Source of the DNA: Nocardioides panacis
GTDB lineage: Bacteria; Actinomycetota; Actinomycetes; Propionibacteriales; Nocardioidaceae
Length of the DNA stretch: 64,000 nt
Assembly: GCF_019039255.1 (NCBI RefSeq)
Contig: NZ_CP077062.1
Location: forward strand, 1-64,000
Reading direction: 5' to 3'
Below the pieces are notes generated by a model that was not told where the DNA came from, ran no database searches, and was given only the letters and a program-made list of their open reading frames with translations. The stretch's first letter is position 1. Each line of letters starts with the position of its first letter. Shown here piece by piece: positions 26,324 to 35,261 of this stretch. The translations under genes and the position numbers were made by a program.

Positions 26324-28957
26324 GTGCCCGACACCCCCGCAGCGACGCCCGCTCCCTCCTCGACGGCGGCGCCGCGACGTGGCTTCCGGGCCTGGCCGCG
26401 CTGGAGCCGCTGGTCGGCGTACGGCGTCCTGGCGGTCGTCCTGCTCCTGGTGGCCGCGCTCGTCGCGGGCGTCGTGGTGGTCCGCCAGTCCTTCCCGCAG
26501 ACCTCCGGCGACCTGTCGCTGCAGGGCCTGGACGGCACCGTCAAGGTGCTCCGCGACGACCACGGCATCCCGCAGGTCTACGCCGGGACCAGCCACGACC
26601 TGTTCTACGCGCAGGGGTTCGTGCAGGCCCAGGACCGGTTCTTCGAGATGGACGTCCGCCGGCACACGACCGCCGGACGGCTCTCGGAGATGTTCGGCGA
26701 GGCCACCCTCGAGACGGACAAGACGATCCGGACCATGGGGTGGCGCCGGGTCGCGGAGCAGGAGCTGTCCCGGCTCCAGCCGGCGACGCTGGCCTACCTG
26801 CAGGCCTACAGCAACGGCGTGAACGCCTACCTGCACCGGCACTCGCCCTCGGAGATCTCGCTGGAGTACACCGTGCTCGGGCTGAAGAACTCCGACTACC
26901 AGATCGAGGACTGGACGCCGGCGGACTCCGTCGCGTGGCTCAAGGCGATGGCGTGGGACCTGCGCGGCAACATGGACGACGAGATCGAGCGCGGCCTGAT
27001 GTCGGCGACCCGGACGCCGGCGGAGATCGCCGAGCTGTTCCCGCCCTACCCCTACGACCGGCACCGCCCGATCGTCGACCAGGGCGCGGTCGTGGACAAG
27101 GTGTTCGAGCAGGACGCCACCCGCGGCGGCACTCGCAAGCCGTCCCGCCCACCCGTCTCGAGGGCGGCCGAGGGCGCCCTGGAGCGGGTGCACCGGGCGG
27201 TGCGCGACCTGCCGGCCCTGCTCGGCAAGGGCGACGGGCTCGGCTCGAACGCGTGGGTCGTGGACGGCGACCACTCCACGACCGGCGAGCCGATCCTGGC
27301 CAACGACCCGCACCTCGGGGTCTCGATGCCGGGCATCTGGTACCAGATGGGCCTGCACTGCACGACGCTCACCGACGACTGCCCCTTCGACGTCTCCGGG
27401 TTCACCTTCTCCGGCCTGCCGGGCGTGGTCATCGGCCACAACCAGCAGGTCGCCTGGGGCTTCACCAACCTCGGCCCGGACGTCATCGACCTCTACCTCG
27501 AGAAGGTCGAGGGCAGGACCTACCTCTACGACGGCGCGCAGCGCCCGATGCGGATGCGCGACGAGGAGATCAAGGTCCTCGGCCGCTCGAAGCCGTTCCG
27601 GTTCACCGTCCGGGCCACCCGGCACGGTCCGCTGCTGTCCGACGTGTCGCCCGAGCTCAGCACCGTGGGCGCGAACGCCCCGGCGGGCGAGGACGCCCCG
27701 GACCGCGGCAACGGCTACGCCGTGTCGCTCGCCTGGACCGCGCTCACTCCGGGCAGCACGGCGGACGCGATCTTCGAGATCGACAAGTCGGGCGACTGGG
27801 AGCAGTTCCGGGCCGCGGCCGCCGACTTCGCGGTGCCCTCGCAGAACCTCGTCTACGCCGACCGGGCCGGCAACATCGGCTACCAGGCCCCCGGCCGGAT
27901 CCCGATCCGCAAGTCCGGCAACACCGGTGACTACCCGGCCCTGGGCTGGCTGAAGTCCGACGACTGGACCGGCAGGTACGTCCCGTACGCGGCGCTGCCC
28001 AGCGTGCTGAACCCCTCTGACGGGTTCGTCGCGACCGCCAACCAGGCGGTGATCGGGACGGACTACCCCTACTACCTCGGCGACTCGTGGGCGCCGGGCT
28101 ACCGCAGCCAGCGGATCGCGGACCTCCTGCAGCGCCGCGCCAAGGTCAGCGTCGCGGACATGTCGAGGATCCAGCGGGACACCCGCAACGGGTTCGCGCC
28201 CACGTTCGTGCCCTACCTGCTGAAGATCTTCATGCCCTCGGAGTACCTCGCCGGCGGTCAGCGGCTGCTGAACGGCTGGGACTTCAAGCAGGGTCCGGGC
28301 TCGGCCGCCGCGGCGTACTACAACGCGGTGTGGAAGAACACCCTCGCGCTGACCTTCCACGACGAGCTCAAGCAGTCGGTCTGGCCCGACGGCGGCGGCC
28401 GCTGGTTCGAGGTGATGCGCCGCCTGCTCGCCCAGCCGGACAGCCACTGGTGGGACGACGTCCGCACCGACGGCGTGATCGAGACCCGCGACGACATCCT
28501 CGAGAAGGCGATGGCCCAGGCCCGCGACGAGCTGGTCCGGCGGCAGGCCCGGCGCGCCGTCGACTGGACGTGGGGCCACCAGCACCAGCTCGACCTGCGC
28601 AGCCCGGCGCTGGGCGGCGACACCGTCCCGGCGCCGGTGCGCTGGCTGTTCAACCGGGGCGGCTACCAGGTCGGCGGCGGCGGCGAGATCGTCGACGCCA
28701 CCGCGTGGGACGCGGCGGCCGACGACTACACCGTGACCGCGGCGCCGTCGATGCGGATGGTGGTGTCCCTCGCGAACCCGGACGACTCGCGCTGGGTGAA
28801 CCTCACCGGTGTCTCCGGGCACGCGTTCGACCCGCACTACGCCGACCAGACCAAGCTGTGGGTCGACGGCTCGACGCTGCCCTGGGTGTCCAGCCCGCGG
28901 GCCGTCGAGCGGGCCACCGACGCGACGCTGACGCTGCGCCCCGCGAACGACGACTGA
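26324..28957 (+). CDS. Penicillin acylase family Ntn-hydrolase
   Basis: 877 residues from GTG 26324; a membrane or signal helix (YGVLAVVLLLVAALVAGVVVV) follows a short proline-rich start. The precursor is predicted to cleave itself before Ser308 in DGLGSNAWVV, making that serine the N-terminal nucleophile of the beta chain. NDPHLG, GLPGVVIGHN and RHGPLLS match the family. Length and layout fit penicillin/cephalosporin acylases and AHL acylases; the natural substrate may be N-acyl homoserine lactones or other amides. It sits between fmdB and the cyclo-ligase gene, where mycobacteria, as I recall, have none. Confidence 0.9.
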   Translation: MPDTPAATPAPSSTAAPRRGFRAWPRWSRWSAYGVLAVVLLLVAALVAGVVVVRQSFPQTSGDLSLQGLDGTVKVLRDDHGIPQVYAGTSHDLFYAQGFVQAQDRFFEMDVRRHTTAGRLSEMFGEATLETDKTIRTMGWRRVAEQELSRLQPATLAYLQAYSNGVNAYLHRHSPSEISLEYTVLGLKNSDYQIEDWTPADSVAWLKAMAWDLRGNMDDEIERGLMSATRTPAEIAELFPPYPYDRHRPIVDQGAVVDKVFEQDATRGGTRKPSRPPVSRAAEGALERVHRAVRDLPALLGKGDGLGSNAWVVDGDHSTTGEPILANDPHLGVSMPGIWYQMGLHCTTLTDDCPFDVSGFTFSGLPGVVIGHNQQVAWGFTNLGPDVIDLYLEKVEGRTYLYDGAQRPMRMRDEEIKVLGRSKPFRFTVRATRHGPLLSDVSPELSTVGANAPAGEDAPDRGNGYAVSLAWTALTPGSTADAIFEIDKSGDWEQFRAAAADFAVPSQNLVYADRAGNIGYQAPGRIPIRKSGNTGDYPALGWLKSDDWTGRYVPYAALPSVLNPSDGFVATANQAVIGTDYPYYLGDSWAPGYRSQRIADLLQRRAKVSVADMSRIQRDTRNGFAPTFVPYLLKIFMPSEYLAGGQRLLNGWDFKQGPGSAAAAYYNAVWKNTLALTFHDELKQSVWPDGGGRWFEVMRRLLAQPDSHWWDDVRTDGVIETRDDILEKAMAQARDELVRRQARRAVDWTWGHQHQLDLRSPALGGDTVPAPVRWLFNRGGYQVGGGGEIVDATAWDAAADDYTVTAAPSMRMVVSLANPDDSRWVNLTGVSGHAFDPHYADQTKLWVDGSTLPWVSSPRAVERATDATLTLRPANDD

Positions 28958-28980
28958 GGCTCAGCGCCGGCGCAGCCGGG

Positions 28981-29547
28981 TCACGCCGGAGGGGTGGCCA
29001 CGGCCGTCACCGGCCGGTCGTGCGGGGCCGAGGGCACCACGTCGAGCAGCTCGCCGTCGTAGAGCAGCGTGCAGGTGAACGTGCCCACCGGGACCCGGCC
29101 CAGGGCCCGGTCGTAGCAGCCGCCGCCCTGTCCCAGGCGCATCCCGGTCCGGTCCACGGCGAGTCCCGGGGTCAGCACCACGTCGGCGGTGGCGACCGCG
29201 TCCAGGCCGAGCCGCTCCCCGGTGGGCTCGAGCAGCCCGCGCCGTGCGCGGGCCAGGGCACCCGGTCCGTCGTACACCGCCCACTCGAGGTCGAGGTCGG
29301 GCAGCACCACCGGCAGGATCACCCGCCGTCCGCTCGCGGTGAGCGCGTCGAGCAGCGGGCCGGTGCCGGGCTCGGTGCCGATCGAGACGTACGCCGCGAC
29401 GGTGGCGGCGCGGCGTACCTCCGGGGTGTCGAGCAGGTGCTCGGCGAGGGACCGCGCCGACCGGGACACCTCCAGCAGCGACCGGCGCCCGCGGGCGGTG
29501 ACGAGCTGGTCCCGCAGGGCGAGCTTCTGGGCGGCGGTGGCTTCCAC
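28981..29547 (-). CDS. 5-formyltetrahydrofolate cyclo-ligase family protein
   Basis: 188 residues from GTG 29547. It converts 5-formyl-THF to 5,10-methenyl-THF with ATP. RDQLVTARGRRS near the start and DVVLTPGLAVDRTGMRLGQGGGCYDRAL (residues 125-155) form the ATP/Mg site. Length is typical. It is divergent from galU with 57 bp between, and convergent with the penicillin acylase gene, the place it holds in mycobacteria (Rv0992c). Confidence 0.92.
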   Translation of the reverse strand: MEATAAQKLALRDQLVTARGRRSLLEVSRSARSLAEHLLDTPEVRRAATVAAYVSIGTEPGTGPLLDALTASGRRVILPVVLPDLDLEWAVYDGPGALARARRGLLEPTGERLGLDAVATADVVLTPGLAVDRTGMRLGQGGGCYDRALGRVPVGTFTCTLLYDGELLDVVPSAPHDRPVTAVATPPA

Positions 29548-29604
29548 ACCCCGGACGGTACCCACTGGCTCCGCACGCCCCGGGCCGGTCGGTAACCTCG
29601 GCGC

Positions 29605-30981
29605 ATGAGCGACGAGGGCCTGCAGCAGGCACGGGCGAAGATGGCGGACGCGGGCGTGGACCCGGTGGCCGTCGACGTCTTCGAGCACTACTACCGGATG
29701 GTGGAGAGCGGCGAGACCGGGATGATCCCCGAGTCCACCGTCGAGCCGGTCGACATCCCCGCGCTGGCGGACGCCGACCTGCCCTCCCCGGTGCCAGTCG
29801 ACGGCCTCGGCCGCACGGTCGTGGTGAAGCTGAACGGCGGCCTGGGCACGTCGATGGGCCTGGACCGGGCCAAGTCGCTGCTCGAGGTGCGCGAGGGCCT
29901 GACCTTCCTCGACGTGATCGCCCGGCAGGTGCTCTGGGCCCGCGAGGAGTACGGCGTCCGGCTGCCCCTGGTGTTCATGGACAGCTTCCGCACCTCGGCC
30001 GACACCACGCAGGCGCTGGCCGGCTACGACCTCTCGGCGGACGGGCTGCCGCTGGACTTCCTGCAGAACAAGGAGCCCAAGCTCCGCGCCGACGACCTGA
30101 CCCCGGTCACCTGGGAGCCCGACCCGGACCTCGAGTGGTGCCCGCCGGGCCACGGCGACCTGTACCCCGCGCTGCGCGGCAGCGGCCTGCTCGACCGGCT
30201 CATCGAGGCCGGCTACACCCAGGCGTTCGTCTCCAACTCCGACAACCTCGGTGCGACCCCCGACCCGGGCGTGGCCGAGTGGTTCGCCCGCTCCGGCGCC
30301 CCGTTCGCCATCGAGGCGGTGCGTCGTACCCCCTCCGACCGCAAGGGCGGCCACTTCGCCCGTCGTACGGCGGACGGCCGGATCGTGCTGCGCGAGACCG
30401 CCCAGACCCTCGAGGAGGACCAGGACGCGCTGGCCGACCTGTCCCGCCACAAGTTCTGCTCCACCAACAACCTGTGGTTCGACCTGGTGGCGATGCGCGA
30501 CGAGCTCGACCGGCGCGACGGCGTGCTCGGGCTCGCGCTGATCAAGAACACCAAGACCGTCGACCCGTCGGACCCCTCGAGCCCCGAGGTGATCCAGATC
30601 GAGTCGGCGATGGGCGCGGCCGTCGAGGTGTTCGCCGACGCCCAGCTCATCGAGGTGACCCGGGCCCGCTTCCTGCCGGTGAAGACCACCAACGACCTGC
30701 TGGTGCTGCGCTCGGACTGCTACCGCCTCGAGGAGAGCCACCACCTGGTGCTGGAGGACGGCGTCGACGCGGTGCCGTTCGTGGACCTGGACCCGAAGCA
30801 CTTCAAGCTCGTCGGCGGGTTCGACGCGCGCTTCCCCGACGGCGTGCCGTCGCTGAAGGCCGCCGAGGAGCTCGTCGTCGAGGGCGACTGGACGTTCGGG
30901 GCCGGGGTGACGGTGACCGGGCGCGCGCACCTGCAGGGCCCGGGCGGACGCGTCGACGAAGGCGTGACGCTCTCGGGCTAA
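29605..30981 (+). CDS. galU: UTP-glucose-1-phosphate uridylyltransferase (eukaryotic-type UDPGP)
   Basis: 458 residues of the UDPGP (Pfam UDPGP) type rather than the short bacterial GalU. The uridine-binding loop VVVKLNGGLGTSMGLDRAKSL is at about residue 73; later motifs include FVSNSDNLGA, NNLWFD and KTTNDLLVLRSDCY. It produces UDP-glucose for wall polysaccharides, glycolipids and glycogen/trehalose. First gene of the galU-glp-moaC-mog-rimJ-glpR operon, with only 9 bp to the next gene. Confidence 0.93.
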   Translation: MSDEGLQQARAKMADAGVDPVAVDVFEHYYRMVESGETGMIPESTVEPVDIPALADADLPSPVPVDGLGRTVVVKLNGGLGTSMGLDRAKSLLEVREGLTFLDVIARQVLWAREEYGVRLPLVFMDSFRTSADTTQALAGYDLSADGLPLDFLQNKEPKLRADDLTPVTWEPDPDLEWCPPGHGDLYPALRGSGLLDRLIEAGYTQAFVSNSDNLGATPDPGVAEWFARSGAPFAIEAVRRTPSDRKGGHFARRTADGRIVLRETAQTLEEDQDALADLSRHKFCSTNNLWFDLVAMRDELDRRDGVLGLALIKNTKTVDPSDPSSPEVIQIESAMGAAVEVFADAQLIEVTRARFLPVKTTNDLLVLRSDCYRLEESHHLVLEDGVDAVPFVDLDPKHFKLVGGFDARFPDGVPSLKAAEELVVEGDWTFGAGVTVTGRAHLQGPGGRVDEGVTLSG

Positions 30982-30990
30982 GGTCGCCCC

Positions 30991-32241
30991 ATGGCTGCCA
31001 ACCTCATGCCGACCGACCGGCTGAGCACCGTGGACGAGCACGTCGAGCGGATCGTCGAGTCGCTCGTGCCCCTCCACCCCTACGACCAGCCGCTGCTCGA
31101 GGCGCTCGGGCTCCCGGTCTGCGAGAGCATCTCCGCGCCGATGGACCTGCCGAGCTTCGACAACTCGGCGATGGACGGGTACGCCGTCTACTACGACGAC
31201 GTGGTCTCCGCCTCCCTCGACCACCCGGTGCACCTGCCGGTGGTCGGCGAGATGGCCGCGGGACAGACCAAGCACATCGCGCTGTCCCCGGGCACCGCGG
31301 TGCGGATCATGACCGGCGCCCCGGTGCCGCAGGGCTCGGACGCGATCGTGCCGATCGAGTGGACCGACGGCGGCATCGCCTCGGTGCGGATCACCCAGGC
31401 CCCCCAGCGGGACCAGCACGTCCGGCACCGTGGCGAGGACGTGCAGACCGGCGACGTGCTGCTCGAGGACGGCAGCATCCTCGGCCCCCGCCAGCTCGGC
31501 CTGCTCGCCTCGGTCGGCCGCTCCCAGGTGCGCTCGCGGCCCCGCCCGCGGGTCGTGATCATGTCCACCGGTGCGGAGCTGCGCGAGCCGGGTACGGCGC
31601 TGGGCCACGACTCGATCTACGACGCGAACTCCTACATGCTCGCCGCCGCGGCCCGCTCCGCCGGTGCGATCGCCTACCGCGTCGGCATCGTCTCCGACGA
31701 CCCGGGCGAGTTCGGCGACGCGCTCTCCGACCAGCTGGTGCGCGCCGACCTGGTGGTCACCAGCGGCGGCGTGAGCAAGGGCGCCTACGACGTGGTCAAG
31801 GAGGTGCTGTCCGAGCTCGGCACGGTCTCCTTCGGCGAGGTCGCGATGCAGCCCGGCAAGCCCCAGGGCTTCGGGTTCGTCGGTGAGGACGCCACCCCGA
31901 TCATCACGCTGCCGGGCAACCCGGTCTCCTCCTACGTCTCCTTCGAGGTCTTCGTCCTGCCGGCGCTCCGCCGGATGATGGGCCGCCTGCCCTACCGCCG
32001 GCCGATGGTCAGAGCCCTGTGCTCGCAGGGGTTCTCCTCCGCGCCGGACCGCGAGCAGTACGTCCGGGCCCAGTTCGGGATCGACGGCAAGGGCGCCCAC
32101 GTCACTCCGGTCGGCGGGCACGGCTCGCACCTGCTCGGTGACCTGTCCGAGGCGAACGCCCTGATCGTCGTACCCGCCGCGGTCACGTCGGTGCAGGGCG
32201 GCAGCCAGGTGCAGGTGCTCGTGCTGGACCGGGACTTCTGA
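30991..32241 (+). CDS. moeA: Molybdopterin molybdotransferase-like protein / gephyrin-like Glp
   Basis: 416 residues with a full MoeA fold: [46 protein letters not shown] and the [18 protein letters not shown] loop. It could insert molybdenum into molybdopterin. However, its neighbours (galU, rimJ, a GlpR/SepX-like membrane protein) match the corynebacterial and mycobacterial locus where this MoeA paralogue (Glp) acts in cell division with the GlpR receptor. Both roles are possible here because moaC and mog directly follow. Its stop overlaps the moaC start. Confidence 0.92.
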   Translation: MAANLMPTDRLSTVDEHVERIVESLVPLHPYDQPLLEALGLPVCESISAPMDLPSFDNSAMDGYAVYYDDVVSASLDHPVHLPVVGEMAAGQTKHIALSPGTAVRIMTGAPVPQGSDAIVPIEWTDGGIASVRITQAPQRDQHVRHRGEDVQTGDVLLEDGSILGPRQLGLLASVGRSQVRSRPRPRVVIMSTGAELREPGTALGHDSIYDANSYMLAAAARSAGAIAYRVGIVSDDPGEFGDALSDQLVRADLVVTSGGVSKGAYDVVKEVLSELGTVSFGEVAMQPGKPQGFGFVGEDATPIITLPGNPVSSYVSFEVFVLPALRRMMGRLPYRRPMVRALCSQGFSSAPDREQYVRAQFGIDGKGAHVTPVGGHGSHLLGDLSEANALIVVPAAVTSVQGGSQVQVLVLDRDF

Positions 32242-32720
32242 TGGCCGAGCAGAGCCGTCTGACGCACGTCGACGAGACCGGCGCTGCCCGGATGGTCGAC
32301 GTCTCCGACAAGGAGACCTCGCGCCGCCAGGCCGTGGCGACCGGCCGGGTGCTGGTCTCACCGACCGTGGTCGGCCTGCTGCGCGGCGAGGGGGTGCCCA
32401 AGGGCGACGCGCTCGGCGTGGCCCGGGTCGCCGGCATCATGGCCGCCAAGCGCACCCCCGACCTCGTCCCGCTGTGCCACCCGCTCGCCATCTCGGGGGT
32501 CACCGTCGACCTGGTGGTCACCGACGAGGCCGTGGAGATCACCGCGACCGTGCGCACCACCGACCGCACCGGCGTCGAGATGGAGGCGCTCACGTCGGTC
32601 TCGGTCGCCGCGCTGACGGTCGTGGACATGGTCAAGGCCGTGGACAAGGCCGCGGTGATCACCGACATCCGGGTCGAGACCAAGACCGGCGGCAAGAGCG
32701 GGGACTGGTCCCGCCCGTGA
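32241..32720 (+). CDS. moaC: Cyclic pyranopterin monophosphate synthase
   Basis: 159 residues, typical length. [20 protein letters not shown] opens the protein; LCHPLAIS carries catalytic residues, and [33 protein letters not shown] is the conserved core. It forms cPMP in molybdenum cofactor synthesis together with MoaA, which is not in the window. Start overlaps moeA by one base; stop overlaps the mog start (GTGA). Confidence 0.96.
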   Translation: MAEQSRLTHVDETGAARMVDVSDKETSRRQAVATGRVLVSPTVVGLLRGEGVPKGDALGVARVAGIMAAKRTPDLVPLCHPLAISGVTVDLVVTDEAVEITATVRTTDRTGVEMEALTSVSVAALTVVDMVKAVDKAAVITDIRVETKTGGKSGDWSRP

Positions 32721-33187
32721 AGGCCACCGTCGTCTGCGCGTCGAACCGGGCCGCCGCGGGCGTCTACGAGGACACCACCGGCCCCTTGATCGTCGAGTCG
32801 CTGGCGGCTCTGGGCTTCGAGGTGACCGGCCCGGTCGTCGTACCCGACGGCGACCCCGTCGGCGCGGCCATCCGGGACGCGGTGGACGCCGGGGCCCGGG
32901 CGGTCGTGACCACCGGCGGCACCGGCCTCACCCCCACCGACCTGACCCCCGAGGTGACCCGCCCGCTCCTGGACCGGGAGGTGCCGGGCATCGCCGAGGC
33001 GATCCGGGCGTACGGCGCCGCCAAGGGCGTCCCCACCGCCGCGCTGTCCCGCGGCCTCGCCGGCATCCGCGGCAGCGCGCTCGTGGTGAACCTCCCCGGC
33101 TCGCGCGGCGGGGTGAAGGACGGCCTCGCGGTCCTGGAGCCGCTGCTGGTGCACGCGGTCGAGCAGATCACCGGGAGCGACCACTGA
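32717..33187 (+). CDS. mog: MogA/MoaB-type molybdopterin adenylyltransferase
   Basis: 156 residues from GTG 32717. The family loop [34 protein letters not shown] is intact, and [16 protein letters not shown] provides the second MPT-binding motif. It adenylates molybdopterin before metal insertion by MoeA. It lies between moaC and the acetyltransferase gene in the operon; its stop overlaps the presumed CTG start of the next gene. Confidence 0.93.
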   Translation: MKATVVCASNRAAAGVYEDTTGPLIVESLAALGFEVTGPVVVPDGDPVGAAIRDAVDAGARAVVTTGGTGLTPTDLTPEVTRPLLDREVPGIAEAIRAYGAAKGVPTAALSRGLAGIRGSALVVNLPGSRGGVKDGLAVLEPLLVHAVEQITGSDH

Positions 33188-33939
33188 GCAGGGGGTGGGA
33201 CAACGCCTGGCGCGTCGAGCTGCGCGCCGGCCGGGTCGGTCTGCGGCCGCTGTCCTCTGCCGACGCGAAGGCCTGGAACGAGGTGCGCCGCCGCAACCTC
33301 GACTGGCTGCGGCCCTGGGAGGCGACGGTCCCGCCGGGGGACTCCACCGCGCCGCGCACCTTCCGGGCCCTGGTCCGCGACCTGCGCCGGCAGGCCCGCG
33401 AGCACCGGGCGCTGCCGTTCGCGGTGACCGTCGACGACGAGTTCGCCGGGCAGCTGACCGTCACCAACATCGTCGGCGGCTCGGCGCGCTGGGGCCAGGT
33501 CGGCTACTGGGTGGACCGCCGGCACGCCGGTCAGGGCGTGATCCCCACCGCGGTCGCGCTGGTCGTCGACTACTGCCTGCTCGAGCTGCACCTGCACCGC
33601 ATCGAGGTGGCGATCCGGCCGGAGAACACCGCCAGCCTCCGGGTCGTGGAGAAGCTCGGCTTCACCGAGATCGGGTACGCCCCCGGCTACCTGCACATCG
33701 ACGGCGACTGGCGCGACCACAAGCTGTTCGCGGTCACGTCGGAGGACATCGAGGGCGGGATGCTCCGCCGCTACAAGGGCGACCCCCGCCCCCGCGGTGA
33801 CGCCGACCCGGGCCGTCGTACGACGGGACGGGTGCTGGGTGCCGGTTTCCGGGACTTTCACATGAGTCACACGAGTTCGCTTGCGACACACCGCCCCGCC
33901 TGCGGGAGCAACCGTGCCCACGCTTTTATCGTTCGGGAC
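33184..33939 (+). CDS. rimJ: GNAT (RimJ/RimL-type) N-acetyltransferase, reading frame runs on into the next gene
   Basis: About 200 residues of clear GNAT domain: LRPLSSADAKAWNEVRRRNLDWL, GQVGYWVDRRHAGQGVIPTA (acetyl-CoA loop), LHRIEVAIRPENTASLRVVEKLGF. Homology starts upstream of the first GTG (33283), so the start is probably CTG 33184, overlapping the mog stop (CTGA). No stop codon follows: after RRYKGDPRPRG the frame stays open through about 150 bp of low-similarity sequence into GlpR/SepX. Deleting one C around 33783-33793 would instead give a stop near 33862. It probably acetylates a protein N-terminus. Confidence 0.8.
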
Positions 33940-34881
33940 GTGGACTTGTCAGGAATCATCTTCGTGGTGCTCGCCGTGGCGTGGGCCGTCTACCTGATTC
34001 CCAAGGCGCTCCGGCACCACGACGAGGTCGCCCGTACCCGGTCGATCGACCGCTTCTCGACGGCGATGCGCGTGCTCGCCCGCCGCGAGCCGGTCAACCG
34101 TCGTGACGCCCGCCTGGTGGTCACCCCGGCCCGGTCGGCCGGCAACCCCCGCGTGCTGGCGCCGACGCGTCCCGCGTCCGCGGACGAGCAGGCCGTGACG
34201 GAGGTGACGGTCGTGACCGAGGGGTCCGAGACCCAGGTCGAGATCCGCCCGGCCGTGCCGCGGGCCCGGATCGTCGCCCGTCGCAAGGCCGCCCGGGCCG
34301 CGGCCCGTCGCCGCCGCCTGCTGCTCACCGTCCTGCTGCTGTGCACCGCGGCCACCGTGGTCGTGGCCGCCGTCGGGGTGGCGCCCTGGTGGTCCGTCGC
34401 GGTCCCCGGCGGCCTCACGCTGGTCTACCTCGTGCTCTGCCGCACCCAGGTCCGCCGCGAGTCGCTGCACGACTTCGACCTGCTCGACCGCCGCCCGGCG
34501 CAGGAGGACGAGACCACCCTCGTCCGCGCGGCCCGGGTCGACGTCACGCAGGTCGCCCCGGCCGACGTCGACGAGCACGGCGTCGCGGAGTTCGACGACA
34601 CCGAGGACACCGTCGGCATCGAGGTCGCCCTGCTCGACGCGATCATCATCCCGACCGAGGACGGCGGCTCGCTCTGGGACCCGCTCCCGGTCACCCTGCC
34701 GACGTACGTCACCAAGCCGAAGGCCCGGCGCACGGTCCGCACGATCGACCTCGGCGAGCCCGGCACCTGGACGTCGGGACGCACCGCCGAGGACTCCCGG
34801 ATCGTCGCCCAGGCCGAGGCCGAGCAGGCCGAGACGAAGGCCGCCGGCGAGGGCGACCAGCAGCGCGCGGTCGGCTCCTGA
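33940..34881 (+). CDS. sepX: GlpR/SepX-like divisome membrane protein
   Basis: 313 residues from GTG 33940. A first membrane helix is followed by YLIPKALRHHDEVARTRSIDRFS, a conserved juxtamembrane segment of this family. A disordered basic loop follows (to about residue 125), then two helices (LLLTVLLLCTAATVVVAAV, WWSVAVPGGLTLVYLVL) and an acidic disordered C-terminus. Corynebacterium GlpR binds the gephyrin-like Glp, and Streptomyces SepX is a division protein. Position after galU-glp-rimJ supports this assignment, which is from memory of these studies. Confidence 0.82.
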   Translation: MDLSGIIFVVLAVAWAVYLIPKALRHHDEVARTRSIDRFSTAMRVLARREPVNRRDARLVVTPARSAGNPRVLAPTRPASADEQAVTEVTVVTEGSETQVEIRPAVPRARIVARRKAARAAARRRRLLLTVLLLCTAATVVVAAVGVAPWWSVAVPGGLTLVYLVLCRTQVRRESLHDFDLLDRRPAQEDETTLVRAARVDVTQVAPADVDEHGVAEFDDTEDTVGIEVALLDAIIIPTEDGGSLWDPLPVTLPTYVTKPKARRTVRTIDLGEPGTWTSGRTAEDSRIVAQAEAEQAETKAAGEGDQQRAVGS

Positions 34882-34944
34882 CCGGTTTCGGGTGCCGCTC
34901 GACCGGGTGGTATCTTTTCGTCTCGCCGGTCCGACCGGCGTCTC

Positions 34945-35019
<75 letters not shown>

Positions 35020-35026
35020 GAGAAGG

Positions 35027-35074
35027 AAAACCCCGTCCCACCAGCGGTCACACCGCAGGAGGGGCGGGGTTTTT
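35027..35074 (+). terminator. Intrinsic terminator of tRNA-Ala
   Basis: AAAACCCCGTCC (from 35027) pairs with GGGGCGGGGTTTT (ending 35074) around a loop of about 23 nt and ends in a T5 run. It is the clearest rho-independent terminator in the window. Confidence 0.85.
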
Positions 35075-35261
35075 CGCGGTCGCGCACGTCGGCGACGACG
35101 CGCGTGGACCCTCGAGGTCGTTCACGCGTCCCTCGCCGGGGATGATGACTCGCCGGTCGGGTCGCCGGAGTGTCGAGGAGCGGGTTCGCAGGACGCGCAC
35201 ACCACTCACCGGGCGCCCGTGCAGCAGTGTGAGGGCGCCGACGACGACGCGGAGACCTCAC

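Noticed and set aside
31400-31416. Frameshift at the C6 run in moeA
   Set aside because: The frame reads through correctly (TQAPQRDQ), so this run is native and shows that not every six-base run is wrong.
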